Assembly (NCBI RefSeq): GCF_018991925.1 | Contig: NW_024735554.1 | Span: 1,734,195 to 1,798,194 of the forward strand | Length of the DNA: 64,000 bases | DNA from: Homarus americanus | Lineage: Eukaryota; Arthropoda; Malacostraca; Decapoda; Nephropidae | Direction of reading: 5' to 3' | Part shown: piece after piece, positions 53,982 through 64,000 of the stretch | How positions within the stretch are numbered: the first letter of the stretch is position 1 | How the letters are laid out: each line of letters begins with the position of its first letter | Program-made: the position numbers and the translations under genes | The notes under the pieces: model-generated | Told to the model about the DNA's origin: nothing | What the model saw: the letters and a program-made list of their open reading frames with translations, nothing else | The model's database searches: none

Positions 53982-54188
53982 ACCACACTACACTACACTA
54001 CACTACACTACACTACACTACACTACACTACACTAAACTATACTACACTACACTACACTACACTACACTACACTACACTACACTACACTACACTACACTA
54101 CACTACACTAAACTATACTACACTACACTACACTACACTACACTAAACTATACTACACTACACTACACTACACTACACTACACTACAC
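53982..54188 (+). repeat. (CACTA)n pentanucleotide array
   Basis: About 41 CACTA pentamers. The variant phrase CACTAAACTATACTA recurs near 54030, 54106 and 54142, giving a weak higher-order pattern. Confidence 0.97.
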
Positions 54189-54338
54189 ACAACCAACCTT
54201 TTCCCATAATATCAAATAGTCAAATTCCTTTACAAAAAACAAAGATTTATTTTAAACCCCGATAATTATTGGCTGGTCAACAACACTAAACTGAAGAATG
54301 ATTATTACTTTAACCCGATCGGTACAAGTCATTAGGAG
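54189..54338. other. AT-rich spacer
   Basis: No feature recognised. Confidence 0.4.
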
Positions 54339-54575
54339 GTGTGTGGGTGTGGGTGTCTGTGTGGGTGTGTGTGTGTGGGTGTGTGTGTGGTGTGTGGGTG
54401 TGTGTGGGTGTGGGTGTGTGGGTGTGTGGGTGTGTGTGGGTGTGTAAGCTTGTCATCTCTCGTGTGGTAAAACTGTACCATGTGTTTGTGTGTGTGTGGG
54501 TGGGTGTGTGTGTGGTGTGTGGGTGGTAAATCTTGTCATCTTCGTGTGGTAAAACTTATTATGCGTTTGTGTGTT
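54339..54575 (+). repeat. GTGTGGGT array with a duplicated ~79-bp block
   Basis: GT/GGGT runs flank two copies of CTTGTCATC...CGTGTGGTAAAACT (about 54449 and 54531). Confidence 0.92.
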
Positions 54576-55275
54576 TGGTTTGTGGGGATTAGTTTAGGTA
54601 AATAAAACATATATTGTTTTTGTTGAAGGAATTATTGTAGAGAAATTAATAGAGATTTTATTTATTTATTTATTTATTTAGTGAGAATTATAAAAAATAC
54701 TAATTGAATACTTGTTTTTTTTAATGATTGGAGAATTACTATTATTTTTTTTAGTAATTTGATTTAATTCATTTTTATAGGTATTTTTTAACATATGTAT
54801 ATATATAAGGCCGATTTATGTATTAAGTTACTGATGACACATGGCTCCAATGCTGTCAAAACCAACAATCTATGTGCCTCTGCCTCCAACTCAGTGTCTC
54901 AGGGAGGAGGCAGGACAGGAGGGACAACTAAATCATTCTCGAAGATAATATATTCCCTTGAATTATATATTTTTGTGGCTATTGTGTTGGTGAAGTGAAT
55001 GGTGAGAGGGTGGTGGTGCTGATGACGGTGTTACCCGCTGGTTGTGAGTTGGTGATTGTTATTATTGGTAAAATTAACATAAATAACCCAATCACATTAA
55101 ACTACGACCTTCATTAATCTCTCCTCCTCCTCCTTCTTCCCCAGAGCTCTACCTGGGTCAAGACAGTACTGGACAGACGGAAGTGACGCACCAGTACACA
55201 AGGTCAGTGCTTTATTATTATTGAGCGGTACTTTACCTGTGCTTATAGCCGCCTCAGTGAGCCTCTTTGTAGTAA
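54576..55275. other. AT-rich single-copy region
   Basis: About 700 bp with (TTTA)n at 54658-54680 and no other repeat. A 67-codon + frame (54795-54998) matches no family known to me. This is a reasonable place for an undetected exon, but nothing supports one. Confidence 0.5.
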
Positions 55276-55522
55276 TGGCTTCAAATGACATCAAATGGCT
55301 TCAAATGACTTTAAATGGCTTCAAATGACTCAAATGATTTCAATGGCTTCAAATAACTTCAAATGACTTCAAATGACTTCAAATGGCTTCAAATAACTCT
55401 AAATGACTTCAAATGGCTTAAATGGCTTCAAATGGCTTCAAATGACTTCAAATGACTTCAAATGGCTTCAAATGGTTTAAATGACTTCAAATGACTTCAA
55501 ATGTATTCAAATGGCTTCAAAT
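55276..55522 (+). repeat. 10-bp minisatellite TTCAAATGAC/TTCAAATGGC
   Basis: About 24 units alternating GAC and GGC endings. Confidence 0.96.
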
Positions 55523-55842
55523 TTTATGCATAATATTAATTCCTGTATACTTCATCTTTGCTGATTTATTGAATATTTTTTTGCATTATTTTGCTAGTGA
55601 TTCTATAAACTGCATTGTGTGTATATTTTGACCTAGTATTATATCAGATAAATTATGGTATAGTCTATGTGCTGTGTGTATACTGTATAATATGTATGAA
55701 ATATGTGTATTTTTTATACTGGCTACTTTTGTCTACTTATGCTTAGTTTTTGGGGGGTTTCTGATGGATTTTGAGGGTGTATTGTGGTTAATGATGGTGT
55801 ACTGTTCTTATTACCGGAAACATACAGTATATAAACCACCAA
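55523..55842. other. AT-rich single-copy spacer
   Basis: No gene recognised. Confidence 0.45.
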
Positions 55843-56985
55843 CCCAACCCAACTAACCTAACCCAACCCAACCCAACCCAACCCAACCCAACCCAACCCA
55901 ACCTAACCCAACCCAACCCAACCAACCAACCCAACCCAACCCAGTCCAACCCAACCCAACCCAACTAACAACCCAACCCAACCCAACCCAACCCAACCCA
56001 ACCCAACCCAACCAATCAACCTAACCCAGTCCAACCCAACCCAACTAACCCAGTCCAACTCCAACCAACTCAACTCCAACCCAACCCAACCCAACCAACC
56101 CTAACCCAACCCAACCCAACCCAACCCAACCCAAACCAACCCAACTCAACCCAACCCAACCCAACCCAACCCAACCCAACCCAACCCAACCCAACCAACC
56201 CAACCAACCCAACTCCAACCCAGTCCAACCCAACCCAACCTAACCTAACCCAACCCAACCCAACCTAACCCAACCCAATCCAACCAACCCAACCCAACCC
56301 AACCCAACCCAACCCAACCCAACCCAACCTAACCAACTCAACCCAACCCAGTCCAACCCAACCCAACTCAACCCAGTCCAACCCAACCCAACCTAACTCT
56401 AACTCCAACCCAACCTAACTCCAACCCAACTCAACCCAACCAACCCAACCCAACCCAACCCAACCCAACTCCAACCCAACCCAACCCAACCCAACCCAAC
56501 CTAACCAACCCAACCCAACCTAACCAACCCAACCCAAATCAACCCAACCCAACCCAACCCAGTCCAACCCAACTCCAACCCAGTCCAACCCAACCCAACC
56601 CAACCCAGTCACCAACCCAACCCAACCCAAGTTTCAACCCAACCCAACCCAACCCAATCTAACCTAACCCAACCAAACCCAACCTTAACCCAACCCAACC
56701 TAACCAACCCAATCCAACCCAACCCAGTCCAACCTAACTCCAACCCAACCCAACCTAACCAACCCAACCCAACCCAACCCAGTCCAACCTAACCCAACCC
56801 AACCAACCAACCTAACCAACCCAACCCAACCCAACCCAGTCCAATTTAACTCAATCCTAACAACCCAACTCTAACTAACCCAACCCAACCCAACCCAACT
56901 CCAACCCAACCCAACCCAACCCAGCCCAACTCCAACCCAGTCCAACCTTAACCCAACCCAACTCAACCCAACCCAACCAACCCAG
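55843..56985 (-). repeat. CCCAA (TTGGG on minus) pentanucleotide array, 1.14 kb
   Basis: AACCC pentamers dominate, with minority CCTAA, CCAGTCCAA, CTCCAA and AACCAACC variants. In the minus orientation this is TTGGG with scattered TTAGG. Minus-strand Gly/Trp/Val/Leu frames are repeat translations. Confidence 0.97.
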
Positions 56986-57165
56986 CTTGTTTGCAGTAAG
57001 GCAGCAACATAACAATACCTATATGCTCACTATAGCCTGGGGGGTATGCAACACGCCTGTTACAGCAGTTTTATTATTCATGAATATATTTTATGGTCAC
57101 TGAGAGAGAGAGAGAGGGGGGGGACACGCAGATACACATAGGAGAAGAGAGGGTAGTCGTTTTAA
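56986..57165. other. single-copy spacer
   Basis: Short GA run at 57100-57114; no gene. Confidence 0.4.
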
Positions 57166-57166
57166 T

Positions 57167-57197
57167 AAGTGTGTGTGTGTGTGTGTGGGGTGGGTGT

Positions 57198-57265
<68 letters not shown>
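57167..57265 (+). repeat. (GT)n with GGG interruptions
   Basis: About 45 GT dinucleotides with GGGGTGGG and GGGGG interruptions. Confidence 0.95.
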
Positions 57266-57266
<1 letters not shown>

Positions 57267-57365
57267 CAGATATATTTATACCAGAATATAAAACAAATAT
57301 TTAAAATCCTTGAAGCTGACAGAAAATATTACCACATTAACTGAGATTCAAAACAAGACAATGTT

Positions 57366-57411
57366 CATTAGGTTAGGTTTGGTTAGGTTAGGTTAGGTTA
57401 GGTTAGGTTGA
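57366..57411 (+). repeat. TTAGG interstitial block
   Basis: About eight GGTTA pentamers. Confidence 0.9.
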
Positions 57412-57477
57412 TAATATGGTAAACTAAACTAAGAGACAAATGTTCAGGTGATATAAACCTTCCCGTCAGGAGGTAAT

Positions 57478-57720
57478 TACTCCATAGTGTGACCTCCAGG
57501 GAATATTACCTCCGTGTGTGACCTCCAGGGAATATTACCTCCGTGTGTGACCTCCAGGGGATATTACTCCGTGTGTGACCTCCAGGGGGATATTACCTCC
57601 GTGTGTGACTCCAGGGATATCTCCGTGTGACCTCCAGGGGATATTACCTCCGTGTGTGACCTCCAGGGGGATATTACCTCCGTGTGTGACCTCCAGGGGG
57701 ATATTACCTCCGTGTGTCCT
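57478..57720 (+). repeat. 28-bp minisatellite, about 9 copies
   Basis: The unit is TCCGTGTGTGACCTCCAGGG followed by GATATTACC. Copies differ by G-run length and one truncated copy near 57605. Confidence 0.95.
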
Positions 57721-57854
57721 GTGTACCAATGCAGCCCAGGTGTGTCCAATAACCCCCAGGTGATGACACGCCCACCTCACACTGTCAACACGCCCACCTC
57801 ACACTGTCAACACACCTTGTAAACACACTGTCAAACATGTCACCCTCACACTCC

Positions 57855-57893
57855 TTACGTTAGGTTACGTTAGGTTACGTTAGGTTACGTTAG
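57855..57893 (+). repeat. TTACGTTAGG decamer repeat
   Basis: Four copies of GTTAGGTTAC, a telomere-like variant. Confidence 0.9.
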
Positions 57894-57911
57894 AGTTTTG
57901 CTGTTGTTGTG

Positions 57912-57922
<11 letters not shown>

Positions 57923-57963
<41 letters not shown>

Positions 57964-58033
57964 TGTGTGTGTCTGTGTGTCTGTGTTCTGTGTGTGTGTG
58001 TGTGTCTGTCTGTGTGTGTGTGTGTGTGTGTGT
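57923..58033 (+). repeat. (GT)n with CTGT interruptions
   Basis: About 45 GT dinucleotides broken by GTCTGTGTCTG. Confidence 0.96.
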
Positions 58034-58134
58034 TTCATCCTTCTCTCCCAGTTCTCAACATTAAGGAGTAAACTCAACAGGAATTTCGCATCAGTTCACC
58101 TCAGTGTTGTGGCGATGATCTTTAAAGGAGAATA

Positions 58135-58420
58135 CCAGCCTGAGTCACCCCCCTGGCCGGAGTCTTGAGTCACTCCTCCCAGCTGGCCGGAGTCTTGAGT
58201 CACCCTGCCCCCCAGCTGGCTGGAGTCTTGAGTCACTCCCCCAGCTGGCCAGAGTCTTGAGTCACTCCCTCCCAGCTGGCCAGAGTCTTGAGTCACTCCT
58301 CCCAGCTGGCCAGAGTCTTGAGTCACTCCTCCCCAGCTGGCCAGAGTCTTGAGTCCTCCTCCCAGCTGGCCGGAGTCTTGAGTCACTCCTCCCAGCTGGC
58401 CAGAGGCTTGAGTCACCCAC
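58135..58420 (+). repeat. 30-bp minisatellite, about 9-10 copies
   Basis: The unit is GAGTCTTGAGTCACTCCTCC followed by CAGCTGGCCA. Copies vary at GGCCAGAG/GGCCGGAG. Confidence 0.95.
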
Positions 58421-58569
58421 TGAGTCGACGCCGAGTCACTCAAAGCCCACCGTTTAATTTGTGCCATTTGAAGCGGCGACAACACCTATACGGTCTCCCT
58501 GCAATTTCATGCCCGAAGGATCTGCTTGTGTAGTGTTTCTCCTGACGAGGACGTGTTCTCTCTCTCTCT

Positions 58570-58607
58570 TCTCTGTGTGTGTGTGTGTGTGTGCTTTCAG
58601 TAACATT

Positions 58608-58650
<43 letters not shown>
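58570..58650 (+). repeat. (GT)n then (AC)n microsatellites
   Basis: GT at 58575-58592 and AC at 58612-58650, separated by about 20 bases. The two are complementary, so they could pair as a hairpin. Confidence 0.94.
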
Positions 58651-58651
<1 letters not shown>

Positions 58652-58741
58652 GTCCCTGTACCAAAGTAAACAAACACCACTTGGTTGCGACTGTATTACG
58701 TCCGCTCATGGGCGCTTACAACACAATACTCAGGCGTCAGG

Positions 58742-58850
58742 TGTGTTCCCCCACCCTCCCCCACCCTCCCACACCCTCCCACACCCCCTCCCCACCCCTC
58801 CCTTCCCCCCTCCCTCCCCCTCCCTCCCACCCTCCCTCACCCCCACCGAT
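58742..58850 (+). repeat. C-rich CCCTCCC tract
   Basis: CCCACCCTCCC low complexity; i-motif/G4-compatible on the complement. Confidence 0.9.
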
Positions 58851-58934
58851 GTGATCATTTTGACACCTAACCTCTGACCCAGGTCATACCTGTCCTCCAC
58901 CTTGATCAATCTCAGGTGTAGTGACTTCTGGTTT

Positions 58935-58936
<2 letters not shown>

Positions 58937-59001
<65 letters not shown>
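58937..59001 (+). repeat. (GT)n microsatellite
   Basis: About 32 GT dinucleotides. Confidence 0.97.
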
Positions 59002-59002
<1 letters not shown>

Positions 59003-59084
59003 CAGCCAAGAAGGAGCAGCTTCAGATTGTCATGTTGGAGTGTTTGGTGTTAAGTTTCTGCTCGAGCTGTCATTTCAGACGTCG

Positions 59085-59490
59085 ATGAAGGAAAGAAGTC
59101 TCTATTTCTTCCTTTCTTTCTTTTCATTCCTCATTGTTCTTCTGCGGACTTTTTATTTTTTTATTCATATTTCTTCTTTTCATCGTTTTTTACTCTTTCG
59201 ATTCTTTCATTTTTTTTTTTCATTTCTTCTCTCGTGGTTTTCTCTCTCTCTCTCTGTCTCTTTCTCAACCATGAACTTTAAAGGGAGGGTGAGATATTAC
59301 TTTCCCTTCCATTACCTCCCATTCCTTTCTCTCCTCCCTCCTTCCCTCCCTCTCCTTCCTCCCTCCTTCCCTCCCTCCTTCCTCTTCCTTTCCCGTTCTC
59401 CTTCTTCTCCCCTCACTTTTCTTTCCCTTCTCTCTCCATTACCCCCTTTCCTCCTTCCTCTCTTCCCTCCCTCCCTCCCCTCCGGATAGC
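59085..59490 (+). repeat. pyrimidine-rich tract
   Basis: T-rich TTTCTTCTTT (59100-59260), then CCCTCCTTCC (59320-59485), with a short mixed interval at 59255-59300. The 195-codon + frame is low complexity. Confidence 0.88.
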
Positions 59491-59516
59491 AAAGGATTAC
59501 TCCTGATTTTCCCCTG

Positions 59517-59519
59517 AGA

Positions 59520-59599
<80 letters not shown>
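59517..59599 (+). repeat. (GA)n microsatellite
   Basis: About 40 GA dinucleotides. Confidence 0.97.
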
Positions 59600-59602
<3 letters not shown>

Positions 59603-59698
59603 GCCCACACAGCCTGCCCATCACTAAATAAGAACACACACACACACACTGCTATCGACCCGCCCACCTGTTGCTTAAACGCCCTGATGATGACCGAG

Positions 59699-59735
59699 AG
59701 TAGAGAGAAGGAGAGAGAGAGAGAGAGAGAGAGCG

Positions 59736-59776
<41 letters not shown>
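59699..59776 (+). repeat. (GA)n microsatellite, interrupted
   Basis: GA dinucleotides with GCGAGAGGAG interruption and a terminal G run. Confidence 0.95.
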
Positions 59777-59777
<1 letters not shown>

Positions 59778-59924
59778 AGTCTGACATACATCAACTACTA
59801 CCACCAGACCTCGCTCACACGTTACCTTTAAAGGTGACACCGTAACACCTACAAGCCTGGAGGCAAGGTTGTCTTCTTTCTCTCCTCTGAATGTTTGTTC
59901 TGATGAAATATTCTCTCCTCTCCC

Positions 59925-60365
59925 CTGTAGACCCTCCCCCTGTAGGACCTCCTGTGGTAGACCTCCTGTGGTAGACCCTCCCCTGTAGACCTCCCCCTGT
60001 AGACTCCCGTGGAGACCCTCTGGTAGACCTCCCCCGTGGTAGACCCTCCCCGTGGTAGACTGCCTCTGTGGTAGACCCTCCCCCCCGTGGTAAACCCTCC
60101 CTCCCCTGTGGTAGACCCTCCCCCGTGGTAGACCTCCTCCCCCGTGGTAACCCTCCGTGGTAGACCTCCCCCCGTGGTAGACCCTCCCCCGTGGTAAACC
60201 CTCCCCCGTGGTAGACCCTCCCCCCCTGGTAGCCCTCCTCTGTGGAGACCTCCCCCGTGGTAGACCCTCCCTGTAGACCCTCCCCCGTAGACCTCCCCGT
60301 GGTAAACTCCTCCCCTGTGGTAGACCCTCCCCGTGGTAGACCTCCTCCGTGTAGACCTCCTCCTG
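59925..60365 (+). repeat. 17-bp minisatellite CCTCCCCCGTGGTAGAC
   Basis: About 25 copies with C-run length changes and CTGTGG/CGTGG alternation. Confidence 0.96.
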
Positions 60366-60427
60366 GTCACGTCTAGCCTTGTAATATTTAGTCCAGTGAC
60401 TTTGAATAGTCCATCAAACAACTTGTC

Positions 60428-60488
60428 GTCTGTCTGTCTGTCTGTCCGTCTGTCTGTCTGTCTGTCTGATGGATGGATGGATGGATGT
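60428..60488 (+). repeat. (CTGT)n then (GATG)n
   Basis: CTGT at 60428-60466 followed by five GATG units. Confidence 0.94.
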
Positions 60489-60604
60489 CCTGTTTTTGTC
60501 CTTTTTGTGTGGGTAAGTCTATCTGTGTGTGTGTGTGTGTGTGTAAAAATACCCATCTCCTCGTGCGGCTTAAATTGATATAAGACGGGCGCCACCAGTT
60601 GAGT

Positions 60605-60825
60605 TCACACGGCCCCTCACACGGCCCCTCACGCCACACACGGCACCTCACATCTCACAGGGTCCCTCACGCCACACACGGCCCTTCACGCCTCACACGG
60701 CCCTCACACACACGGCATCTCACGCCACACACGGCACCTCACATCTCACACGGCCCCACACACGGCCCTCACGCCTCACACGGCCCCTCACGCCTCACAC
60801 GGCCTTCACACGGCCTCACACCTCA
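60605..60825 (+). repeat. CACACGGCCCCTCACGCC minisatellite
   Basis: 18-bp units CACACGGCCCCTCACGCC with CACGGCACCTCACATCT variants, about 12 copies. Confidence 0.94.
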
Positions 60826-61554
60826 TTTATCTTCCTCCAGCTGTGGCACTGCCCGGCACTCAGGCACTCAATGATGCCACGTGATGTATGGCCCTGGCGC
60901 GGTGGGGAAGGTAGTTGAAATTCACCACCAGGACACACGCCTTCGGGGCCTCTGTGTGTGTGGTGATGACTGAGTGCGGTGTGGGCTGTGTGTTGTATAG
61001 TGACTGCTAGGACACTGATTCGAGCCTTGTTGTCGTTATTAGTGTTATTATTACTACATGTTACCCCACACACCCACACACTCCCCACACCCACCTCACA
61101 CACCTCCACTTCGTGTCCAGGAGGATGACACCACTCACTCACTGGGTTATATGATGGCACGTAGGTATTGATGAGGTCATATTGTGCAGCGACACTATAG
61201 GTATGGTGATACGGGCGGCAAGTGCAGACACCATACTGACCAGACGAGAGAGAGAGAGATGTCTGATGTCTGGTATATATTGACTTTGATCCCGTGAGAC
61301 TGTGAGGCAGAGTGAAGGAACCATGGAGTTGAATCTACTTGTTTTTATGCAGTGAAAGAACATCAGTAACGCGTCAAATAAGATGGTGTCGGTATGGTAA
61401 TTTAATGAACTACGGTATTGATAGATGATAAATATCTCACAGAACTATACCTGCTTAGTTCTTAAAACCTCCTTCCCCCCCTCACCCCCTCCTAGTAGAA
61501 ATGAAGGATTCGATAAATGTTCGAATCCCAAAAAAAATTTGAACTTATGGTCTT
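60826..61554. other. single-copy region
   Basis: About 730 bp with CACAC strings (61070-61110) and a short GA run (61247-61258). Frames here are under 115 codons with no recognisable family. Confidence 0.5.
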
Positions 61555-61770
61555 GGTCTTGGTTTGGAGTCGGGTTTGGATTCGGGGTCCTGTCCGGGGT
61601 CCTGGGTCTGGGGTCCTGGTTCGGGGTCCGGGTCTGGGGTCCTGGCTCGGGGTCTCGGGTTCGGGGTCCTGGGTCTGGGGTATCGGGTTCGGGGTCTCGG
61701 GTCTGGGGTCTCGGGTCTGGGGTCCGGGTTCAGGGTTTCAGGTTCAGGTCCTGGGTGGGTCCGGTTCATA
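61555..61770 (+). repeat. GGGGTCCTGGGTCTGGGGTC minisatellite
   Basis: Units of about 14-28 bp: GGTCTGGGGTCCTGG and GGTTCGGGGTCTCGG. Confidence 0.94.
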
Positions 61771-61834
61771 TTCTGTGTCTTAGTGTCTCGAACATGATGA
61801 CTCATAAATCGTCGACATGTTGTCAGCACACGAG

Positions 61835-62100
<266 letters not shown>

Positions 62101-62159
62101 TGTTTAAAACGGACTTGAACACGACCCTACATTATCCAGGATTAAAATTCACCATAAAG

Positions 62160-62287
62160 AGGATTGAGGGAGGAAGGGAGACAGTGAGGGAGGGGGGGAG
62201 GAGGTGAGGGAGAGAGGGTGAGGGAGAGAGGGAGAGGGAGGGAGAAAGGGGTGAGGAGAGAGTGGTGAGGGAGGAGGGGGAGTGGAG
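62160..62287 (+). repeat. GAGGGAGAGGG purine tract
   Basis: GTGAGGGAGAGAGGG strings. Confidence 0.9.
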
Positions 62288-62330
62288 GTCCTGTTTCATG
62301 TCACTGCGCTTGAGTTGTTACTGGCTGTTT

Positions 62331-62331
<1 letters not shown>

Positions 62332-62370
<39 letters not shown>

Positions 62371-62399
62371 TCTCGCAACACACACACACACACACACAC
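62332..62399 (+). repeat. (GT)n and (AC)n facing each other
   Basis: GT at 62332-62367 and AC at 62379-62399, separated by 11 bases, forming an inverted pair. Confidence 0.95.
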
Positions 62400-62504
62400 G
62401 CCTCTCTTGTTGGTATATATAATAAAGTTGTCTGCCAGTGTTTGTTGACCCTCATCTTCACTGTGTCCACTTGGAGAAGAAAATGCCATTCTGTTTGAGT
62501 ATAT

Positions 62505-63010
62505 TTTATCTTTCTCTCTCCTTCTCTTTCTCTCTCTCCCTTTCTCTCTTTCTCACTCCTTTATCTCCCCTCTCTCTCCTTGTCTCTCTCCCTTTCTCTC
62601 CCTTTGTCTCTCCTTCTCTATCTCCCTTTGTCTCTCCTTTTTCTATCCCCTTTCTTTTTCCTTTCACCCTTATCTCCCTTTCTCCTTTCTCCTTTCTCCC
62701 TTGTCTCTCCTTCTCTATCTCCCTTGTCTCTCCTTTCATCTCCCTTTGCCTCCTTTATCTCCCTCTCCTCCTCTCTCCCTTCTCTCCTCTATCTCCTTAA
62801 CTCTCCTTCTTCTTCCTTTCCTCTCGTTCTTTATCTCTTCCTTTCTGTCCTCCTTTATCATTCTCTCTCTTTACCTCCTTTCCTTTATTTCTTTCCTTTG
62901 TTCCATTTCTCTCTCTCTCTCCTTTGTTCTCTGTGTCTCATTCTTCTGTTACCCTCTCTTCTTCCCTCTTATTCTCTCACGTTTGTCTATCTACTTCCCT
63001 TCCCATTGTT
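62505..63010 (+). repeat. CT-rich pyrimidine tract
   Basis: CTCTCCCTTTCTCTCC strings with a loose TCTCCCTTTGTCTCTCCTT repeat near 62600-62750. Ser/Leu/Pro/Phe frames on + and Lys/Arg/Glu frames on - are artefacts. Confidence 0.94.
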
Positions 63011-63024
63011 TTTTTCATTTCTCC

Positions 63025-63385
63025 ACACACCACCACATCATCACTACATATCATCAACACATCCACACTACACCACCACTACATCATCACACTACCACAC
63101 TACTACACCATCACCATTACATCATCACCACACCATCACCATACACTACCACTACACAACTATCACCATCACCATCATCACACTATCACCATCACACACC
63201 ATCAACACCGTCAATTATCACATCATCACAACCATCACCACTACAACACCACTACACCACCACACCATCACCACTACAACACCACTATAACATTCACTAC
63301 ATTCACTGTCATCACCACCACATCATCACCACAATCATCACCATTACACCATCACCACATCATCACCACTATTGTTTTCCATCAC
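63025..63385 (+). repeat. ACCATCACC/ACTACAC low-complexity array
   Basis: ATCACCACCATCACTAC strings for about 360 bp; His/Thr/Ile frames are artefacts. Confidence 0.94.
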
Positions 63386-63454
63386 ACACCGCCGTCCCCA
63401 AACACCTTCAGTGAGTCTATGTTATTATTTATCCGCGACTATCAACCAGGAAGT

Positions 63455-63690
63455 GGTGTGGAGGGCGTGTCCGGTGCGTCCGTGCGTCCGTGTGTCTGTG
63501 TCCGTGAGTTAGTGCGTCCGTGTCCGTGAGTTAGTGCGTCCGGTGTCTGTGTCTCGTGCGTCCGTGAGTTAGTGCGTCCGTGTGTCCGTGAGTTAGTGCG
63601 TCCGTGTCTGTGCGGTCCGTGAGTTAGTGCGTCCGTGTGTCCGTGCGTCCGTGAAGTTGCGTCCGTGTGTCTGTGCGTCCGTGAGTTAGT
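63455..63690 (+). repeat. GTGCGTCCGTGAGTTAGTGC minisatellite
   Basis: GTCCGTGAGTTAGTGC and GTCCGTGTGTCC blocks, about ten GAGTTAGTGC copies; CpG-rich. Confidence 0.95.
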
Positions 63691-63751
63691 GCGTCTAAGA
63701 AACCCGGAAATAAATAACTAAATAAACCGTTACAGAAATGTATTATTTCTC

Positions 63752-63791
63752 TCTCTTCTCTCTCTGGGGATATCGCCAGAGAGAGAAGAGA
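63752..63791. repeat. perfect inverted repeat, 16-bp stem and 8-base loop
   Basis: TCTCTTCTCTCTCTGG (63752-63767) and its exact complement (63776-63791) flank GGATATCG. The right arm leads into a (GA)n tract to about 63809. Confidence 0.9.
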
Positions 63792-63887
63792 AGAGAGAGA
63801 GAGAGAGAGCTTCACAGCTTGGTGATAATGGTGTCAGAACTAGGCTGAAAACTGGTGAGGAATAATTATAGGGTGATCCAGGAGGTA

Positions 63888-64000
63888 GTGTCGAGGCCTG
63901 GGGTGATAGTGGTGATGGTGAGGGTGGTGGTGAGGGGTGGTGGGAGGGGTGGTGGTGAGGGTGTGGTGAGGGGTGGTGGTGAGGGGGTGGGTGGAGGGGT
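63888..64000 (+). repeat. GGTGGTGAGGG repeat, cut by window end
   Basis: GGTGGTGAGGGTG strings run to the last base, so the array continues outside. Confidence 0.92.

Noticed and set aside
53982..54188. CACTA transposon terminus
   Set aside because: CACTA here is a simple pentanucleotide repeat; there are no inverted ends or transposase.
57535..57780. 81-codon minus frame with repeating THGGNIPLEV
   Set aside because: Translation of the 28-bp minisatellite, kept open by chance indels; no conserved family.
58096..58485. 129-codon minus frame with repeating GQLGGVTQDS
   Set aside because: It is the 30-bp minisatellite, whose unit length is divisible by three and so keeps the frame; flanks show no coding features.

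Overview
The window looks like a gene-poor, repeat-saturated piece of a decapod crustacean nuclear genome, most plausibly a crab or a close relative. The evidence is the combination of scattered TTAGG/CCTAA (arthropod telomere-type) blocks on both strands, very long (GT)n, (GA)n, (ATT)n and (GTT)n microsatellites, and degenerate CR1-like LINE fragments with the (AAGAACAT)n tail that I recall from decapod repeats. Species cannot be named from the sequence. A run of exactly 100 N (26099-26198) shows this is a scaffold. No bacterial or viral gene, rRNA, CRISPR array or intact protein-coding gene was found.

Layout. 1-5.3 kb: a 30-bp satellite cut by the window edge, telomere-like DNA and a 68-bp minisatellite. 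5.4-9.4 kb: a G-rich array and a GGT/GTA field around about 1.9 kb of single-copy DNA. 10.4-13.7 kb: minisatellites of 54, about 24, about 31 and 35 bp. 13.7-16.8 kb: a 3.1-kb CAGTG-based array without stop codons over long stretches in all + frames. 16.9-17.8 kb: a composite satellite of GA tract plus about 115-bp core. 18-23.8 kb: AT-rich single-copy DNA, compound microsatellites, and an array of twelve perfect TGACGTCA palindromes with a 98-bp higher-order period. 23.8-25.4 kb: a 5'-truncated, frameshifted CR1-like LINE on the minus strand, with recognisable RT motifs, 3' hairpin and octamer tail. 26.1-31 kb: the gap, single-copy DNA, microsatellites, and a promoter-like cluster of four ATTGG boxes ahead of a TATATAA.

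31.1-35.7 kb: a 13-bp array carrying dozens of CAG|GTAAAA donor-like sites, a 31-bp minisatellite and two stop-poor low-complexity fields. 36.1-37.8 kb is the most gene-like part: a MITE-like element with perfect 23-bp inverted ends, an E-box plus TATA motif, a short acidic reading frame with one internal stop, a tRNA-like (SINE-like) block and a second LINE relic. 38-43 kb: minisatellites and a second CCAAT-type cluster. 44.4-47.2 kb: a 2.85-kb 29-bp array. 47.4-55.5 kb: microsatellites, TTAGG/TTCGG DNA, a homopurine tract and a CACTA pentamer array. 55.8-57.0 kb: about 1.14 kb of CCCAA (TTGGG) repeat. 57.4-64 kb: further minisatellites, a 260-bp (AC)n and a perfect 16-bp stem hairpin.

Most long open frames are translations of low-complexity repeats (poly-Val, His/Thr/Pro, Cys-Val, Ser-Leu) and should not be read as proteins. 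The window is best read as a tandem-repeat-rich intergenic or intronic domain with a few old transposon insertions. Coordinates of repeat edges were read by eye and are good to roughly 5-20 bases; copy numbers are estimates.
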